From the NCBI GenBank assembly GCA_963850255.1, contig CAWKLL010000029.1, positions 54,792 through 118,791 on the forward strand: a stretch of DNA of 64,000 nucleotides, given 5' to 3'. The notes beneath the pieces are model-generated. The model was not told the origin of the DNA and did no database searches. It saw only the letters and a program-made list of their open reading frames with translations. This stretch comes from J054 sp963850255. Lineage in GTDB: Bacteria; Pseudomonadota; Gammaproteobacteria; Steroidobacterales; GCA-2729495. Each line of letters begins with the position of its first letter. The stretch's first letter is position 1. Below, piece after piece: positions 17,181-25,258 of this stretch. The position numbers and the translations under genes are program-made.

Positions 17181-18810
17181 CGCTCTGCACCCATCCTCTT
17201 ACGATCTGTGCAACCCGTTCCGGATTGCGTTCGGCAATCTGCCGTGCAACGGTCACCTTGTCTTCGAAACTCAGCGGCGCGGCGGGCTGCGCTGCCGGCG
17301 CCTGCATGGCCGCGGCCCCGGGTCCGCTCGCCGCCGGTGTATAAGCTGGCATTGACTGCGGCAAACTGCCTGCGCCCGTCAGGCCGACGCTAAGGCTGCG
17401 AATGATCGGCCGAATGATGCCCAGCGCCAGGGCGATGATCAGCACGGCCCACAGTCCCTGGCGAATAACGTCCTTGACCATCGGGCTGTCGAGCATTCCC
17501 GGTTCATCCAGCGGTGGCGGGACTTCTTCGGCAAAGAACGAGACGTTACTGACGCTCACACTGTCGCCGCGCTCCGCATCGAAGCCAACAGCCTCGCGCA
17601 CCAGGCGGGTCAATTCCTCCAGCTCGGTGCTGCTCATGGGCTCGGTGGTAACCGTGCCGTCTTCAGCGATCACGCGCCGGTCGTCGACCAGTACCGCCAC
17701 CGACAGTCGCTCGATCAGGCCCGTCGGCTGCACGGTCCGGCTCAGGGTGCGATCCAGTTCGAAGTTGCGCGTACTGCGCTTGGATTCGTTCAGTGGCGAA
17801 GCCGCATCGTCGCCGTTGCTGCCCTGGCTCTGGGCGGCTGCAGCTTCAGGCCCGGATTCAGGCGGCTGGTTACTGAGCGCGCCGGGAATACCACCGGGTC
17901 CGCCCGGGCCCATGCGCCGGTCTTCACTCAATTGTTCGCTGCGTACAACGCGGCCGTCCGGGTCGTAGGCCTCACGGGTTTCTTCGCGCACGGTGAAGTC
18001 GACGCTGGCAGATACCGTGGCGCGTACCCGATCTGCGCCCAGCATTGGCGACAGCAGGCTGATGACGCGCTCTGCATAGGTGGATTCAAGCCTGCGGACA
18101 TAGTCGAACTGGCGTGTATTTGCAGCCATGTTCGAGTCGTCATCCGGCGAGGTCAGCAGGCGCCCTTGCTGATCAACCACGGTGACGGCCTTTGAATCCA
18201 GTTCCGGAATGCTCGACGCAACCAGATGCACGATGGACGAAACCTGGCCCCCGTCGAGATTGCGACCTTGATACAGGTATACCAGCACCGAGGCGCTGGG
18301 TGATTTTTTCTGGCGCAGGAAAACACTGCTCTTGGGCAGTGCCAGGTGTACGCGCGCGCTTTGCACGGGCCGCAGGTTTGAGATGGTTCTCGACAGCTCC
18401 GTTTCCAGGGCGTGATGGTAGCGGGCGTTTTCCATGAACTGACTGGTTGAGAAGCTGGTCTCGCCCTCGATAATTTCCAGACCGAAGCCGGCGCCGCGCG
18501 GCAGACCCTGGCCGGCCAGTTGCAGGCGCGCTTCATGGATGCGGCCGCTGTCGACCATGATCGCGCCGCTTTTGCGATCCAGTTCGAAGGGAATCTGGCC
18601 CGAATTCAGTACGTTCATCACTTCGCCGGCATCGCGATCAGAAATGTTGCTGTAGAGCAGGCTCATGGCCGGCTCGCGCGCCCAGAAAGCCGCGGTAACC
18701 CCCACCGAGATGCTCACGGCCAGTGCCGCCAGCATCAGCAGTTGCCGGAGACCGGGTACCCGGTCCAGCAGAACCAGTGGGCCAAGATTCATTGAAGTAG
18801 GCTGTGCCAT
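17173..18810 (-). CDS. fliF: Flagellar MS-ring protein FliF
   Basis: A 545-residue protein that forms the MS ring in the inner membrane. A first membrane segment at about residues 22-42 precedes the ring-building motifs (YSNISDRDAGEVMNVLNSGQI, YHHALETELSRTI, ARVHLALPKSSVF). A Gly/Pro/Ser-rich loop is followed by a second membrane segment at about 456-475. The C-terminus binds FliG. It starts 24 bases after fliE. Confidence 0.97.
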   Translation of the reverse strand: MAQPTSMNLGPLVLLDRVPGLRQLLMLAALAVSISVGVTAAFWAREPAMSLLYSNISDRDAGEVMNVLNSGQIPFELDRKSGAIMVDSGRIHEARLQLAGQGLPRGAGFGLEIIEGETSFSTSQFMENARYHHALETELSRTISNLRPVQSARVHLALPKSSVFLRQKKSPSASVLVYLYQGRNLDGGQVSSIVHLVASSIPELDSKAVTVVDQQGRLLTSPDDDSNMAANTRQFDYVRRLESTYAERVISLLSPMLGADRVRATVSASVDFTVREETREAYDPDGRVVRSEQLSEDRRMGPGGPGGIPGALSNQPPESGPEAAAAQSQGSNGDDAASPLNESKRSTRNFELDRTLSRTVQPTGLIERLSVAVLVDDRRVIAEDGTVTTEPMSSTELEELTRLVREAVGFDAERGDSVSVSNVSFFAEEVPPPLDEPGMLDSPMVKDVIRQGLWAVLIIALALGIIRPIIRSLSVGLTGAGSLPQSMPAYTPAASGPGAAAMQAPAAQPAAPLSFEDKVTVARQIAERNPERVAQIVRGWVQSDD

Positions 18811-18834
18811 TGATTAGTCCTCTGATGAGCAGCC

Positions 18835-19149
18835 CTAGATGGGCATGTTCATGACTTCCTTGTAAGCCTCGACCAGCTTGTTGCGCACTTCGGTCATGGC
18901 CTGAAACGACAGGCTGGCTTTTTGCATTTGCACCATTACTTCGGCCACGCTGGCGTCACCGGTGCCGGTCTGAAACCCTGTGGCCATATCGTTGGCAATG
19001 CTTTGCTGTTCATTGACCTGCTTGATTGCATCAGTCATGACTTTGCTAAAGTTTTCGCCCGGCACAGCGCTGGTCTCAACGGGTGCTTTCAATTCAGTGG
19101 ACATGCTGCGCATTTGCGCCAGCACATTGTTGATTTCCATATTGCTCAT
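18835..19149 (-). CDS. fliE: Flagellar hook-basal body protein FliE
   Basis: A 104-residue rod-to-MS-ring adaptor. The C-terminal half has the family pattern VMVQMQKASLSFQAMTEVRN, ending in LVEAYKEVMNMPI. It lies 21 bases after fleR, and no separate sigma-54 promoter is visible in that gap. It is probably transcribed with fleSR or from a promoter inside fleR that I could not recognise. Confidence 0.94.
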   Translation of the reverse strand: MSNMEINNVLAQMRSMSTELKAPVETSAVPGENFSKVMTDAIKQVNEQQSIANDMATGFQTGTGDASVAEVMVQMQKASLSFQAMTEVRNKLVEAYKEVMNMPI

Positions 19150-19170
19150 GCTTGTCTCCTTGCCTTCAGC

Positions 19171-20526
19171 TCAGGCGGCACTGGCGCTACGCTGGCCCGG
19201 CATCTGAATACCGGCATCGCGCAGGCGTGCCATTTTGTAACGCAGCGTGCGCGGGCTGATGCCGAGAATCTCGGCAGCCCGTTTGCGACTGCCGCCCTGT
19301 TCCAGGGCGTCGATAATTAGTTGGCCTTCCATCGACTGCAGGTTCTGGTGCAGCCCGGAGGGATCATCTGTAATTTCTTCAGCCGCCACGGCCGCGGCTG
19401 GCTGTGCGGCCGTATCCAGGCGCAGATCGCGGGCGCGAATCAGGTTGCCGCTGCAAAGTATTAATGCGCGCTGCAAGGTGTTCTGCAGTTCTCGCACGTT
19501 GCCCGGCCAGGCCTGCGCGTGCAGCAGCGCAATCGCGTCATCGCTGAATCCGGGAACCGGCCGCTGTTCACCGCAGGCGTCGGCGAGAAAATGCCGGGCC
19601 AGAGGCAGAATGTCGGCGGGGCGTTTACGCAGCGACGGCAACTCCAGCGGAAATACGCTGAGTCGATAGTAGAGGTCTTCGCGAAAACGGCCGGCTTTTA
19701 CGTCGGCGTGCAGATCGCGGTTGGTGGTGGCCAGCACCCGTACATTCAGGGGCAGTGCGCGGCGCGCGCCGATGCGTTCAACTTCGCGTTCTTGCAGTAC
19801 CCGCAGTAATTTCGCCTGCAGGCCCAGGTCCATTTCACTGATTTCATCCAGCAGCAGGGTGCCGCCCTGGGCCTGTTCGAACTTGCCGGGTCGGGCCTCA
19901 TGAGCGCCGGTAAAGGCGCCTTTTTCATGTCCGAACAGCACTGCCTCGAGCATGTTTTCCGGGATCGCAGCGCAATTGATGGCGACGAAGGGTCCGCCGG
20001 CGCGCTCCGAATGCCGATGCAGGAAGTGTGCGAAAACTTCTTTGCCGGTTCCGCTTTCACCGGTCAGCAGCACGGTGGTTTCACCCGGCGCGACGCGCCG
20101 CGCCAGTTCCAGTACTTCCAGCATGGTCGGGTCTTCGGCGATCAACTGGTCTTCGCTACAGGCCGGCGGGATCAGCCCGGCCAGCTTGTCGATCAATACC
20201 TGGGCCGAAAATGGTTTCACCAGGTAATCGGTAGCGCCCTGCATCATCGAATCCACGGCATGCTGAATGCTGCCGTGTGCAGTCATTAGCAACACCGGCA
20301 GTTGTGCATAGTGTTCACGGATCTGCTCCAGCAGCTGGTAGCCATCCATGGGCTTCATCTGGTAATCAGTGACCACCGCGTTAACCGACGTCTCCGCCAG
20401 CAGCTTGAGGGCGGCCGAGCCATCGGCGGCAACGTGTACCTGGTAGTTCGCCAGGCCAAGGGTTTCGGCGAGCGCCTCACGCAGGGCCAGGTCATCTTCT
20501 ACCAGCAAGATTTTTGTCGCACTCAT
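19171..20526 (-). CDS. fleR: Sigma-54-dependent response regulator FleR (FlrC)
   Basis: A 451-residue NtrC-type activator of middle flagellar genes. The receiver domain has D11/D12, the phosphoacceptor D54 (VVTDYQMKPMDG) and K104. The AAA+ domain has Walker A GESGTGKE, the GAFTGA loop that contacts sigma-54, and Walker B GGTLLLDEI. A Fis-type helix-turn-helix closes the protein (KRAAEILGISPRTLRYK). It overlaps fleS by 4 bases. It is the likely activator of the sigma-54 promoters of fliL, fliK, fliD, flgA and flgB. Confidence 0.95.
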   Translation of the reverse strand: MSATKILLVEDDLALREALAETLGLANYQVHVAADGSAALKLLAETSVNAVVTDYQMKPMDGYQLLEQIREHYAQLPVLLMTAHGSIQHAVDSMMQGATDYLVKPFSAQVLIDKLAGLIPPACSEDQLIAEDPTMLEVLELARRVAPGETTVLLTGESGTGKEVFAHFLHRHSERAGGPFVAINCAAIPENMLEAVLFGHEKGAFTGAHEARPGKFEQAQGGTLLLDEISEMDLGLQAKLLRVLQEREVERIGARRALPLNVRVLATTNRDLHADVKAGRFREDLYYRLSVFPLELPSLRKRPADILPLARHFLADACGEQRPVPGFSDDAIALLHAQAWPGNVRELQNTLQRALILCSGNLIRARDLRLDTAAQPAAAVAAEEITDDPSGLHQNLQSMEGQLIIDALEQGGSRKRAAEILGISPRTLRYKMARLRDAGIQMPGQRSASAA

Positions 20527-21734
20527 GCTGCAGCGTCCTCCAGCTTGGAATCGGTTACAGGGGCGTCAGTCAGTACCGCGGCAGTTTTTGCCGGCAAGCG
20601 CATTACAAAGCAGCAGCCGGCATCGCTGCTTTCGTCGAGACTGACGCTGCCACGGTGGGCTTGCGCGACCGAGCGGACCACCGCCAGCCCCAGGCCGGTG
20701 CCGTCGGGTCGTGAGGTGAAAAAGGGCTCGAACACCCGCTGACTAAACTCGGCGGGCACGCCTGGTCCGTTGTCACGGACGTAAAGTTCGATGTCGGTAC
20801 CGTTGCGGCGCGCAGAAATTTCTACCCGCGCATCGGCACCGGCATGTTGCAGGGCGTTGTTGGCCAGGTTGAGTAGTGCGCCTGCAAGTGCCTCGCGATT
20901 GCCGGTAAGTTCCAGCGCTGCCGGGCCGGTATCCAGCTTGAGCTGCTGGTGACTACCCAGCGACGGTTGCAAGGCGGTGTTCACACTGTCGAGCAGATCG
21001 CGCACGGTAACGGTTTCTTCGGTCGTGGCGGCGCCGCGAGCAAATTGCAGCATGTCGGCAATCAGTTGTTCGAGGTTCTGCAGGCACGACGTGGCTTTAT
21101 CCAGCTGCTGCCGGCGGCGTTCGTCGCTGAGCTCTGCACGAGTCGCGTTGGAGGTGTATAGCAGCGCGGCCGACAGGGGCGTGCGCAATTGGTGGGCGAG
21201 GGCGGCGGCCATCTCGCCCATGGCGGCCAGGCGCCGGTGGCGGGCCAGCAATTGCTGGACCTTGCGATGTTCGGTGACGTCCGTGAATAGCAGCACCCGT
21301 CCGGCACCCGGATCGAGCAGGCGTTGCGCCAGGTTAAGGGTACGGCCGTCCTCCAGGGTCATATCGCCGGCGTCGCTTTGTGCCTGCTGAAACACGCGCT
21401 CGCGCACAGCGTTCCAGGCGACATTCTGTAACGGCGAGCCGAGGTAATCGGTGGCGGTGGTGTTGAGTTCGCGGACCTGGCCATTCCCGTCCAGCATGAT
21501 GACGCCGGCCGGCAAAGCTTCTAGCAGCGCAGCCAGGCGTGCTGCCAGTTCCGCGTTGCGTTCCGCTTCCTGGGCATGCCGCGCGTTAGCTGCGGCGAGC
21601 TGCTGCTCAAGGCTGACAACCTGGGTCTGCAGGTCCTGGTAGGACGACTCCAGCTGGCCCGAAACCCGGTTGAAGGCTTCGAAGGCCGCCTGAAGGTGAG
21701 ACAGTTCAGCAGCTTGGTTGTGGTCTGTGGGCAC
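20523..21734 (-). CDS. fleS: Flagellar sensor histidine kinase FleS (FlrB)
   Basis: A 403-residue soluble histidine kinase paired with FleR. A coiled coil (about 12-75) is followed by a PAS-like domain (about 72-160), then HisKA with the phosphorylated H181 in MAAALAHQLRTPLSAAL, and HATPase_c with N-box LLNLANNALQHAG and G-box DGTGLGLAVV. There are no membrane segments, as expected for FleS/FlrB. It has its own sigma-54 promoter 27 bases upstream. Confidence 0.94.
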   Translation of the reverse strand: MPTDHNQAAELSHLQAAFEAFNRVSGQLESSYQDLQTQVVSLEQQLAAANARHAQEAERNAELAARLAALLEALPAGVIMLDGNGQVRELNTTATDYLGSPLQNVAWNAVRERVFQQAQSDAGDMTLEDGRTLNLAQRLLDPGAGRVLLFTDVTEHRKVQQLLARHRRLAAMGEMAAALAHQLRTPLSAALLYTSNATRAELSDERRRQQLDKATSCLQNLEQLIADMLQFARGAATTEETVTVRDLLDSVNTALQPSLGSHQQLKLDTGPAALELTGNREALAGALLNLANNALQHAGADARVEISARRNGTDIELYVRDNGPGVPAEFSQRVFEPFFTSRPDGTGLGLAVVRSVAQAHRGSVSLDESSDAGCCFVMRLPAKTAAVLTDAPVTDSKLEDAAA

Positions 21735-21760
21735 GTAATGCTCCTCCTGCCCAAGAGAGA

Positions 21761-21776
21761 AGCAAAATGCGTGCCA
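21761..21776 (-). promoter_or_regulatory. Sigma-54 promoter of fleSR
   Basis: On the minus strand it reads TGGCACGCATTTTGCT, a full consensus match, followed by TCTC. It is 27 bases upstream of fleS. An AT-rich block at about 21783-21815 sits just upstream and could bind an activator or bending protein. In pseudomonads this promoter answers to FleQ, which is not encoded in this window. Confidence 0.9.
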
Positions 21777-21874
21777 CCGCCGACTATAATCTTATCTATC
21801 TGTTTTAATTAGAGTTTCCGTCAGGCTCCAGCTTTAGCCCCGGGAAATTGACGCCGTTGCTACGTCGCCCGACA

Positions 21875-22480
21875 TTATTTTGACATGCGGAAGATCCCGG
21901 TGTCGGAATGCACCCCGGTGCCGCGCGACAGCGCAATCTGGCGTCGGTGACGTCGAAAGACGAGTTTTTCCATACCGTCCTGTACCGACGGGGTCAGGTG
22001 CTCGAAACGGGTTAGCAGCCAGCGGCTGCCGCCACGTTCCACGCTGCCGACGATCCGGGCCGGCAGCCGCAGCGCCAGGGGCAGGCTTGGATTGAGATAC
22101 AGCATGGCGAAGCCGCTGTCGCCGGTCTGCAGTTGCTCGCTGTCAGGGCCGCTCCATTCCAGGCTGGCGGCGCGCAGCACCAGGCTGTGTGCCACAATCG
22201 TGCTGCTGCGTTCGGCGATCAGGCCGCCCAGCAGGCTAAGGATTACATCGATTTTCGCTTCCAGGTGGTGCAGTTCCTGGGCGGTGGGGTCGGCGTCGCT
22301 ACTGGCCTCGCGGGGGGCTTCTTCAAAAACTGCCATGGCCTGCAGTACGCGAGCGCTTTCCAGATTTACATGCTCCAGTTCCAGGCCGTCGTCCAGGCTG
22401 GCCGGCTTCCACTGCAGGGGCAGCCGATCGTGCAGGGCCACGCCCTCGAAACCGTCGTTGCTTTCCGCCGCGCTATTCAC
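21875..22480 (-). CDS. Atypical PilZ (tPilZ-like) domain protein
   Basis: A 201-residue protein whose C-terminal half (LPARIVGSVERGGSRWLLTRFEHLTPSVQD, then FRRHRRQIALSR) looks like the atypical PilZ domain found beside fliS-fliT in Xanthomonadales and relatives. A helical segment (about 70-105) precedes it, as in tetramer-forming PilZ proteins. The canonical c-di-GMP motif RxxxR...DxSxxG is not evident, so ligand binding is doubtful. It begins with a GTG overlapping the fliT-like stop by 8 bases. It occupies the spot where fleQ lies in Pseudomonas. Confidence 0.72.
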   Translation of the reverse strand: MNSAAESNDGFEGVALHDRLPLQWKPASLDDGLELEHVNLESARVLQAMAVFEEAPREASSDADPTAQELHHLEAKIDVILSLLGGLIAERSSTIVAHSLVLRAASLEWSGPDSEQLQTGDSGFAMLYLNPSLPLALRLPARIVGSVERGGSRWLLTRFEHLTPSVQDGMEKLVFRRHRRQIALSRGTGVHSDTGIFRMSK

Positions 22481-22790
22481 CGTGGCGTGCCTCGCTGGCC
22501 TGCTGGTACATAGTCACTGCAGCGACACCCCGCTTGATGCGCTGGCGGGTGCCTGTGAGCTCGCCGCGCTGCGCCGTTAATTTCACCACGCTGGCTTCAT
22601 TGCGGGCCAGCACTTCGCGCAGGGCCTGGCGCGTAGCGTCGTCCAGTTGCGCCGCGTCGCGATCCTGCAGCAGACCCCTGAGCAATTGCTGGCGACGCTG
22701 GTTCAGTTCGTCGGCAGCCAGCCAGTCGCCCTCATCGACGCAGTTTTCCACCGCGGCTGTGAGTTCCAGAATTTGATCGAGCACGGTCAT
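22473..22790 (-). CDS. fliT: FliT-like flagellar chaperone
   Basis: A 105-residue, all-helical protein rich in Leu, Arg and Glu, encoded right after fliS. FliT family members bind the FliD cap protein and are poorly conserved, so the call rests on length, helical character and position. It is 9 bases after fliS and overlaps the PilZ-like gene, so the fliD-fliS-fliT-PilZ group forms one unit. Confidence 0.7.
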   Translation of the reverse strand: MTVLDQILELTAAVENCVDEGDWLAADELNQRRQQLLRGLLQDRDAAQLDDATRQALREVLARNEASVVKLTAQRGELTGTRQRIKRGVAAVTMYQQASEARHGE

Positions 22791-22799
22791 AAAACTGCG

Positions 22800-23201
22800 T
22801 CAGGCCGGCTGGCTCTGTTCGCTGACTGTGACCTGCTCCCAGGCCGATCGAATCTCGCCGAGTAGCCCGCTGACTTCGTCGAGGAGTTCCGGCTGATCGG
22901 CCACATTCGCCTCGACCAGCCGGCGATTCATGTAGTCGTAAAGATCATTCAGGTTGCTGGCGATCTCGCCGCCCTGTTCCAGGTCGAGGCTGGCGCGCAG
23001 TCCATCGATGATGCCGATGGCCTTGCCGATGGCTTCGCCTTTCGGTGCCGTTTCGGCGCGGCGCATATGTCCGCGCGCCGTGGCCAGCCGATCCTGGGCA
23101 CCCACCAGCATGCGCAGTATCAGTTCATTGCGATTTTCTGCTGATGCTGCGCCGTAAGCGTTTACGCTGCGGTAGTGATCTAATCCATTGTCTTTTTGCA
23201 T
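22800..23201 (-). CDS. fliS: Flagellin export chaperone FliS
   Basis: A 133-residue cytoplasmic chaperone that binds the C-terminus of flagellin. The family core is present: YRSVNAYGAASAENRNELILRMLVGA near the N-terminus and NLNDLYDYMNRRLVEANV in the third helix. It follows fliD by 28 bases. Length is normal. Confidence 0.95.
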   Translation of the reverse strand: MQKDNGLDHYRSVNAYGAASAENRNELILRMLVGAQDRLATARGHMRRAETAPKGEAIGKAIGIIDGLRASLDLEQGGEIASNLNDLYDYMNRRLVEANVADQPELLDEVSGLLGEIRSAWEQVTVSEQSQPA

Positions 23202-23229
23202 GACTTATTTCCCCTGTAAGTGTGACCCG

Positions 23230-24588
23230 TCAGCCGAGCTGTTGGGTCAGAAAACTACTGGTGTTCTGGAGTGAAGAGACCAGCCGGTCCATGGCGTTGA
23301 ACTGATCCAGCAGGCGTGCCTCTACGCGTTCCAGTCGTTCGTCGAGTTCGACCCGGCGGTCGCCGAGTACCTCAAGTTTGTCTTTCAGGCCGGTTTCACG
23401 CAGGTTGATGGTGCTGGTGCTCTTCAGCGATTCTTCAAGAATGGCGAACAGGCGTGTCGCGACGCCATCGTCGTCGTTGGCAAACAATTCACCCACGCCG
23501 TCAAAATCCAGCTCGATGGCGTTACCCAGCTTTATTTCGTCGAGTTGCAGTTTGCCATCCGGCTGCGTGGTGATGCCGATTTCTGAGAGCGTGCGAAAGC
23601 CACCGCCCAGCTGGTCTACTGCGCTGCCCAGCTCGCGACGCAGGCGGTCTTTGATGCCGCGCACTACTGAATCGCCGAGCAGGGGAGCAGCCTCGCCGGT
23701 TTCGGCGTTGAAATTGGTGACCTGCTTGACGGTGTCGATCAGGCCGTTATAGGCATTCACGAAACTACCGACAGCGGCCTTCGCGGCGACGTCGTCCAGC
23801 CCGACGGCCACACGCAGCTCGGTGCCAGGCTGAGCCTCGAGCAGATCAATGCTTACGCCCTCCACCGCACCGCTAACGGAATTCTTTCCGCTGGTTACCG
23901 TGAAGCCATCAATGATCAGGGTGGCATCGGTGGCGGCTTCGATCTCGGTCATCGGGTTGCTGCCGGCCAGCGGATCGTAAACCAGGGCATCCAGGCCGCC
24001 GTCGCCGCCGATGGACTGAACGCTGATGCCCTGGCTGGCGCCGGTTTCACGCGAACTGAGTATCAGGTGAGCGCCGTCCGCGGCGTTGACAATGGTGGCA
24101 TCAACACCCGGGTTGTCCGGGGCAGCGTTTATCGCGTCGCGAATATCCGCCAGTGTACCGGCGACCGATGGAATCACGATGGATGAGGTCAGCCCGCCTA
24201 CCGAAATGTTCAGCGTGCCGTTGCCGACCGTAGTCTCGGCATTGCCGAAGCCGGCTGACGCCAGTTTGCTGCGGCTGGCCAGGGAGGTCACTTCCACCGA
24301 GTAGTTGCCGGGCACGGCCGATGAGTCGGCCGATGCGGTAATCAGGGTTTCATCGCTGACGCTGGTGGTGCGCTGCTGAAACTTGGAGATGTCGCTGAGT
24401 GACTCAAGGCTGTCGCGAAAACCGGACAGGGCGCTCTTGAACTGGCCCAGGGCCGACAGCTCGGCGTTGGTGCGCGCTTCCTGCAGATTCAGGCGACTGG
24501 CAACGGGACCGCGTTCAGCGGCCACCAGCTGTTCAACAATGCCTTTTACATCCAGTCCGGAGCCTAGTCCGGTTGCGTTCAATGCCAT
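23230..24588 (-). CDS. fliD: Flagellar filament cap protein FliD
   Basis: A 452-residue hook-associated protein that caps the filament and helps flagellin polymerise. The N-terminal GLGSGLDVKGIVEQLVAAERGP motif and the C-terminal coiled region (LERVEARLLDQFNAMDRLVSSLQNTSSFLTQQL) are typical. I chose the ATG at 24588; an in-frame GTG lies four codons upstream. Neither start has a good ribosome binding site, and a strong hairpin ends just upstream. It has its own sigma-54 promoter. Confidence 0.95.
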   Translation of the reverse strand: MALNATGLGSGLDVKGIVEQLVAAERGPVASRLNLQEARTNAELSALGQFKSALSGFRDSLESLSDISKFQQRTTSVSDETLITASADSSAVPGNYSVEVTSLASRSKLASAGFGNAETTVGNGTLNISVGGLTSSIVIPSVAGTLADIRDAINAAPDNPGVDATIVNAADGAHLILSSRETGASQGISVQSIGGDGGLDALVYDPLAGSNPMTEIEAATDATLIIDGFTVTSGKNSVSGAVEGVSIDLLEAQPGTELRVAVGLDDVAAKAAVGSFVNAYNGLIDTVKQVTNFNAETGEAAPLLGDSVVRGIKDRLRRELGSAVDQLGGGFRTLSEIGITTQPDGKLQLDEIKLGNAIELDFDGVGELFANDDDGVATRLFAILEESLKSTSTINLRETGLKDKLEVLGDRRVELDERLERVEARLLDQFNAMDRLVSSLQNTSSFLTQQLG

Positions 24589-24600
24589 GATCTGGTCCAC

Positions 24601-24627
24601 GGGGAACCGGCCTCAGGCCGTTTCCCC
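24601..24627 (-). promoter_or_regulatory. Strong inverted repeat in the fliD leader
   Basis: Arms GGGGAACCGGCCT and AGGCCGTTTCCCC pair with one mismatch around a single-base centre. The repeat lies between the fliD sigma-54 promoter and the fliD start, so it would fold in the leader RNA right beside the initiation site. It has no T-run. A role in translation control or flaG read-through termination is inference only. Confidence 0.5.
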
Positions 24628-24661
24628 TGCTTGGTGAGTTGCAGCTCGTCAGACTGCTAGA

Positions 24662-24677
24662 AGCAAGATGCATGCCA
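24662..24677 (-). promoter_or_regulatory. Sigma-54 promoter of fliD
   Basis: On the minus strand it reads TGGCATGCATCTTGCT, matching the -24/-12 consensus except for one T at the end of the -24 box, and followed by TCTA. It abuts the flaG stop codon and lies 74 bases upstream of the fliD ATG. Confidence 0.83.
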
Positions 24678-25025
24678 TCAGACGAGAGTATTGAGCAGAC
24701 GGGCTCCACCGCTGGACACCGCGGCGGCCATTCGCAGCACCTCGTCACCCGGTACCTGGCGAATAACCTCACCCGTTTCAGGGTTTGTCACCGTCATGAT
24801 CGGCCGACCGCTGCTCTCGTCGAGGCTGAAACTCAGGCTGCGCTGGGAGCTAGACAGGTAGGTTTCGATCTGCTTTACCGCCCCGGCAAGATCGACAGGC
24901 GGCTCTGCGGGTGGCCGTTCTTTGCCGCTTTCCGGCAAGCTGTTGCCGCTAGTCGTCGTCGCCGGCGCGGCCTTGTCGACCTTGACCGGCGGGCGCAGAC
25001 TGGTTGATGTAGCGATTGCGTCCAT
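24678..25025 (-). CDS. flaG: FlaG family flagellar protein
   Basis: A 115-residue protein. A low-complexity N-terminal half is followed by the FlaG domain (LAGAVKQIETYLSSSQRSLSFSLDE to GEVIRQVPGDEVLRMA). FlaG affects filament length in polar flagella. I chose the ATG at 25025 (MDAIATSTSL); the longer open frame runs into its sigma-28 promoter. The ribosome binding site is weak. Confidence 0.87.
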   Translation of the reverse strand: MDAIATSTSLRPPVKVDKAAPATTTSGNSLPESGKERPPAEPPVDLAGAVKQIETYLSSSQRSLSFSLDESSGRPIMTVTNPETGEVIRQVPGDEVLRMAAAVSSGGARLLNTLV

Positions 25026-25101
25026 CTTCGAACAACTCTGTTGGCGGTCGATAGTCCCGGTGACAGCAGGCGCTCCGCCGGGGGTTTCGCGTTCAAAGTA
25101 G

Positions 25102-25129
25102 TTATCGGCCGGCGTCGACGGGAGCTTTA
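25102..25129 (-). promoter_or_regulatory. Sigma-28 (FliA) promoter of flaG
   Basis: On the minus strand it reads TAAA, 16 bases, GCCGATAA. The -10 box is a perfect FliA consensus. It lies 77 bases upstream of flaG. The spacer is one base longer than in the fliC promoter but equal to that of flgM. Confidence 0.87.
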
Positions 25130-25204
25130 GGCTGTTTTGACATAGTTGCGTTGAAATACGCCACAAAATGACCTTTTTTGTCACTCATGACACAAAGCGT
25201 CAGG

Positions 25205-25237
25205 CAAAAAAAAGCGGCCGGGGTAACCCGGCCGCTC
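25205..25237 (-). terminator. Rho-independent terminator of fliC
   Basis: On the minus strand a 10-bp perfect stem (AGCGGCCGGG and its complement, arms 25213-25222 and 25227-25236) with a 4-base loop is followed by eight T. It begins about 22 bases after the fliC stop. Confidence 0.93.
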
Positions 25238-25258
25238 TTATTGCAGAGTCGTTGCGAA

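Noticed and set aside
19150..19170. Sigma-54 promoter for fliE
   Set aside because: The gap is only 21 bases, and the nearest TGGCAC-like word inside fleR lacks the -12 box.
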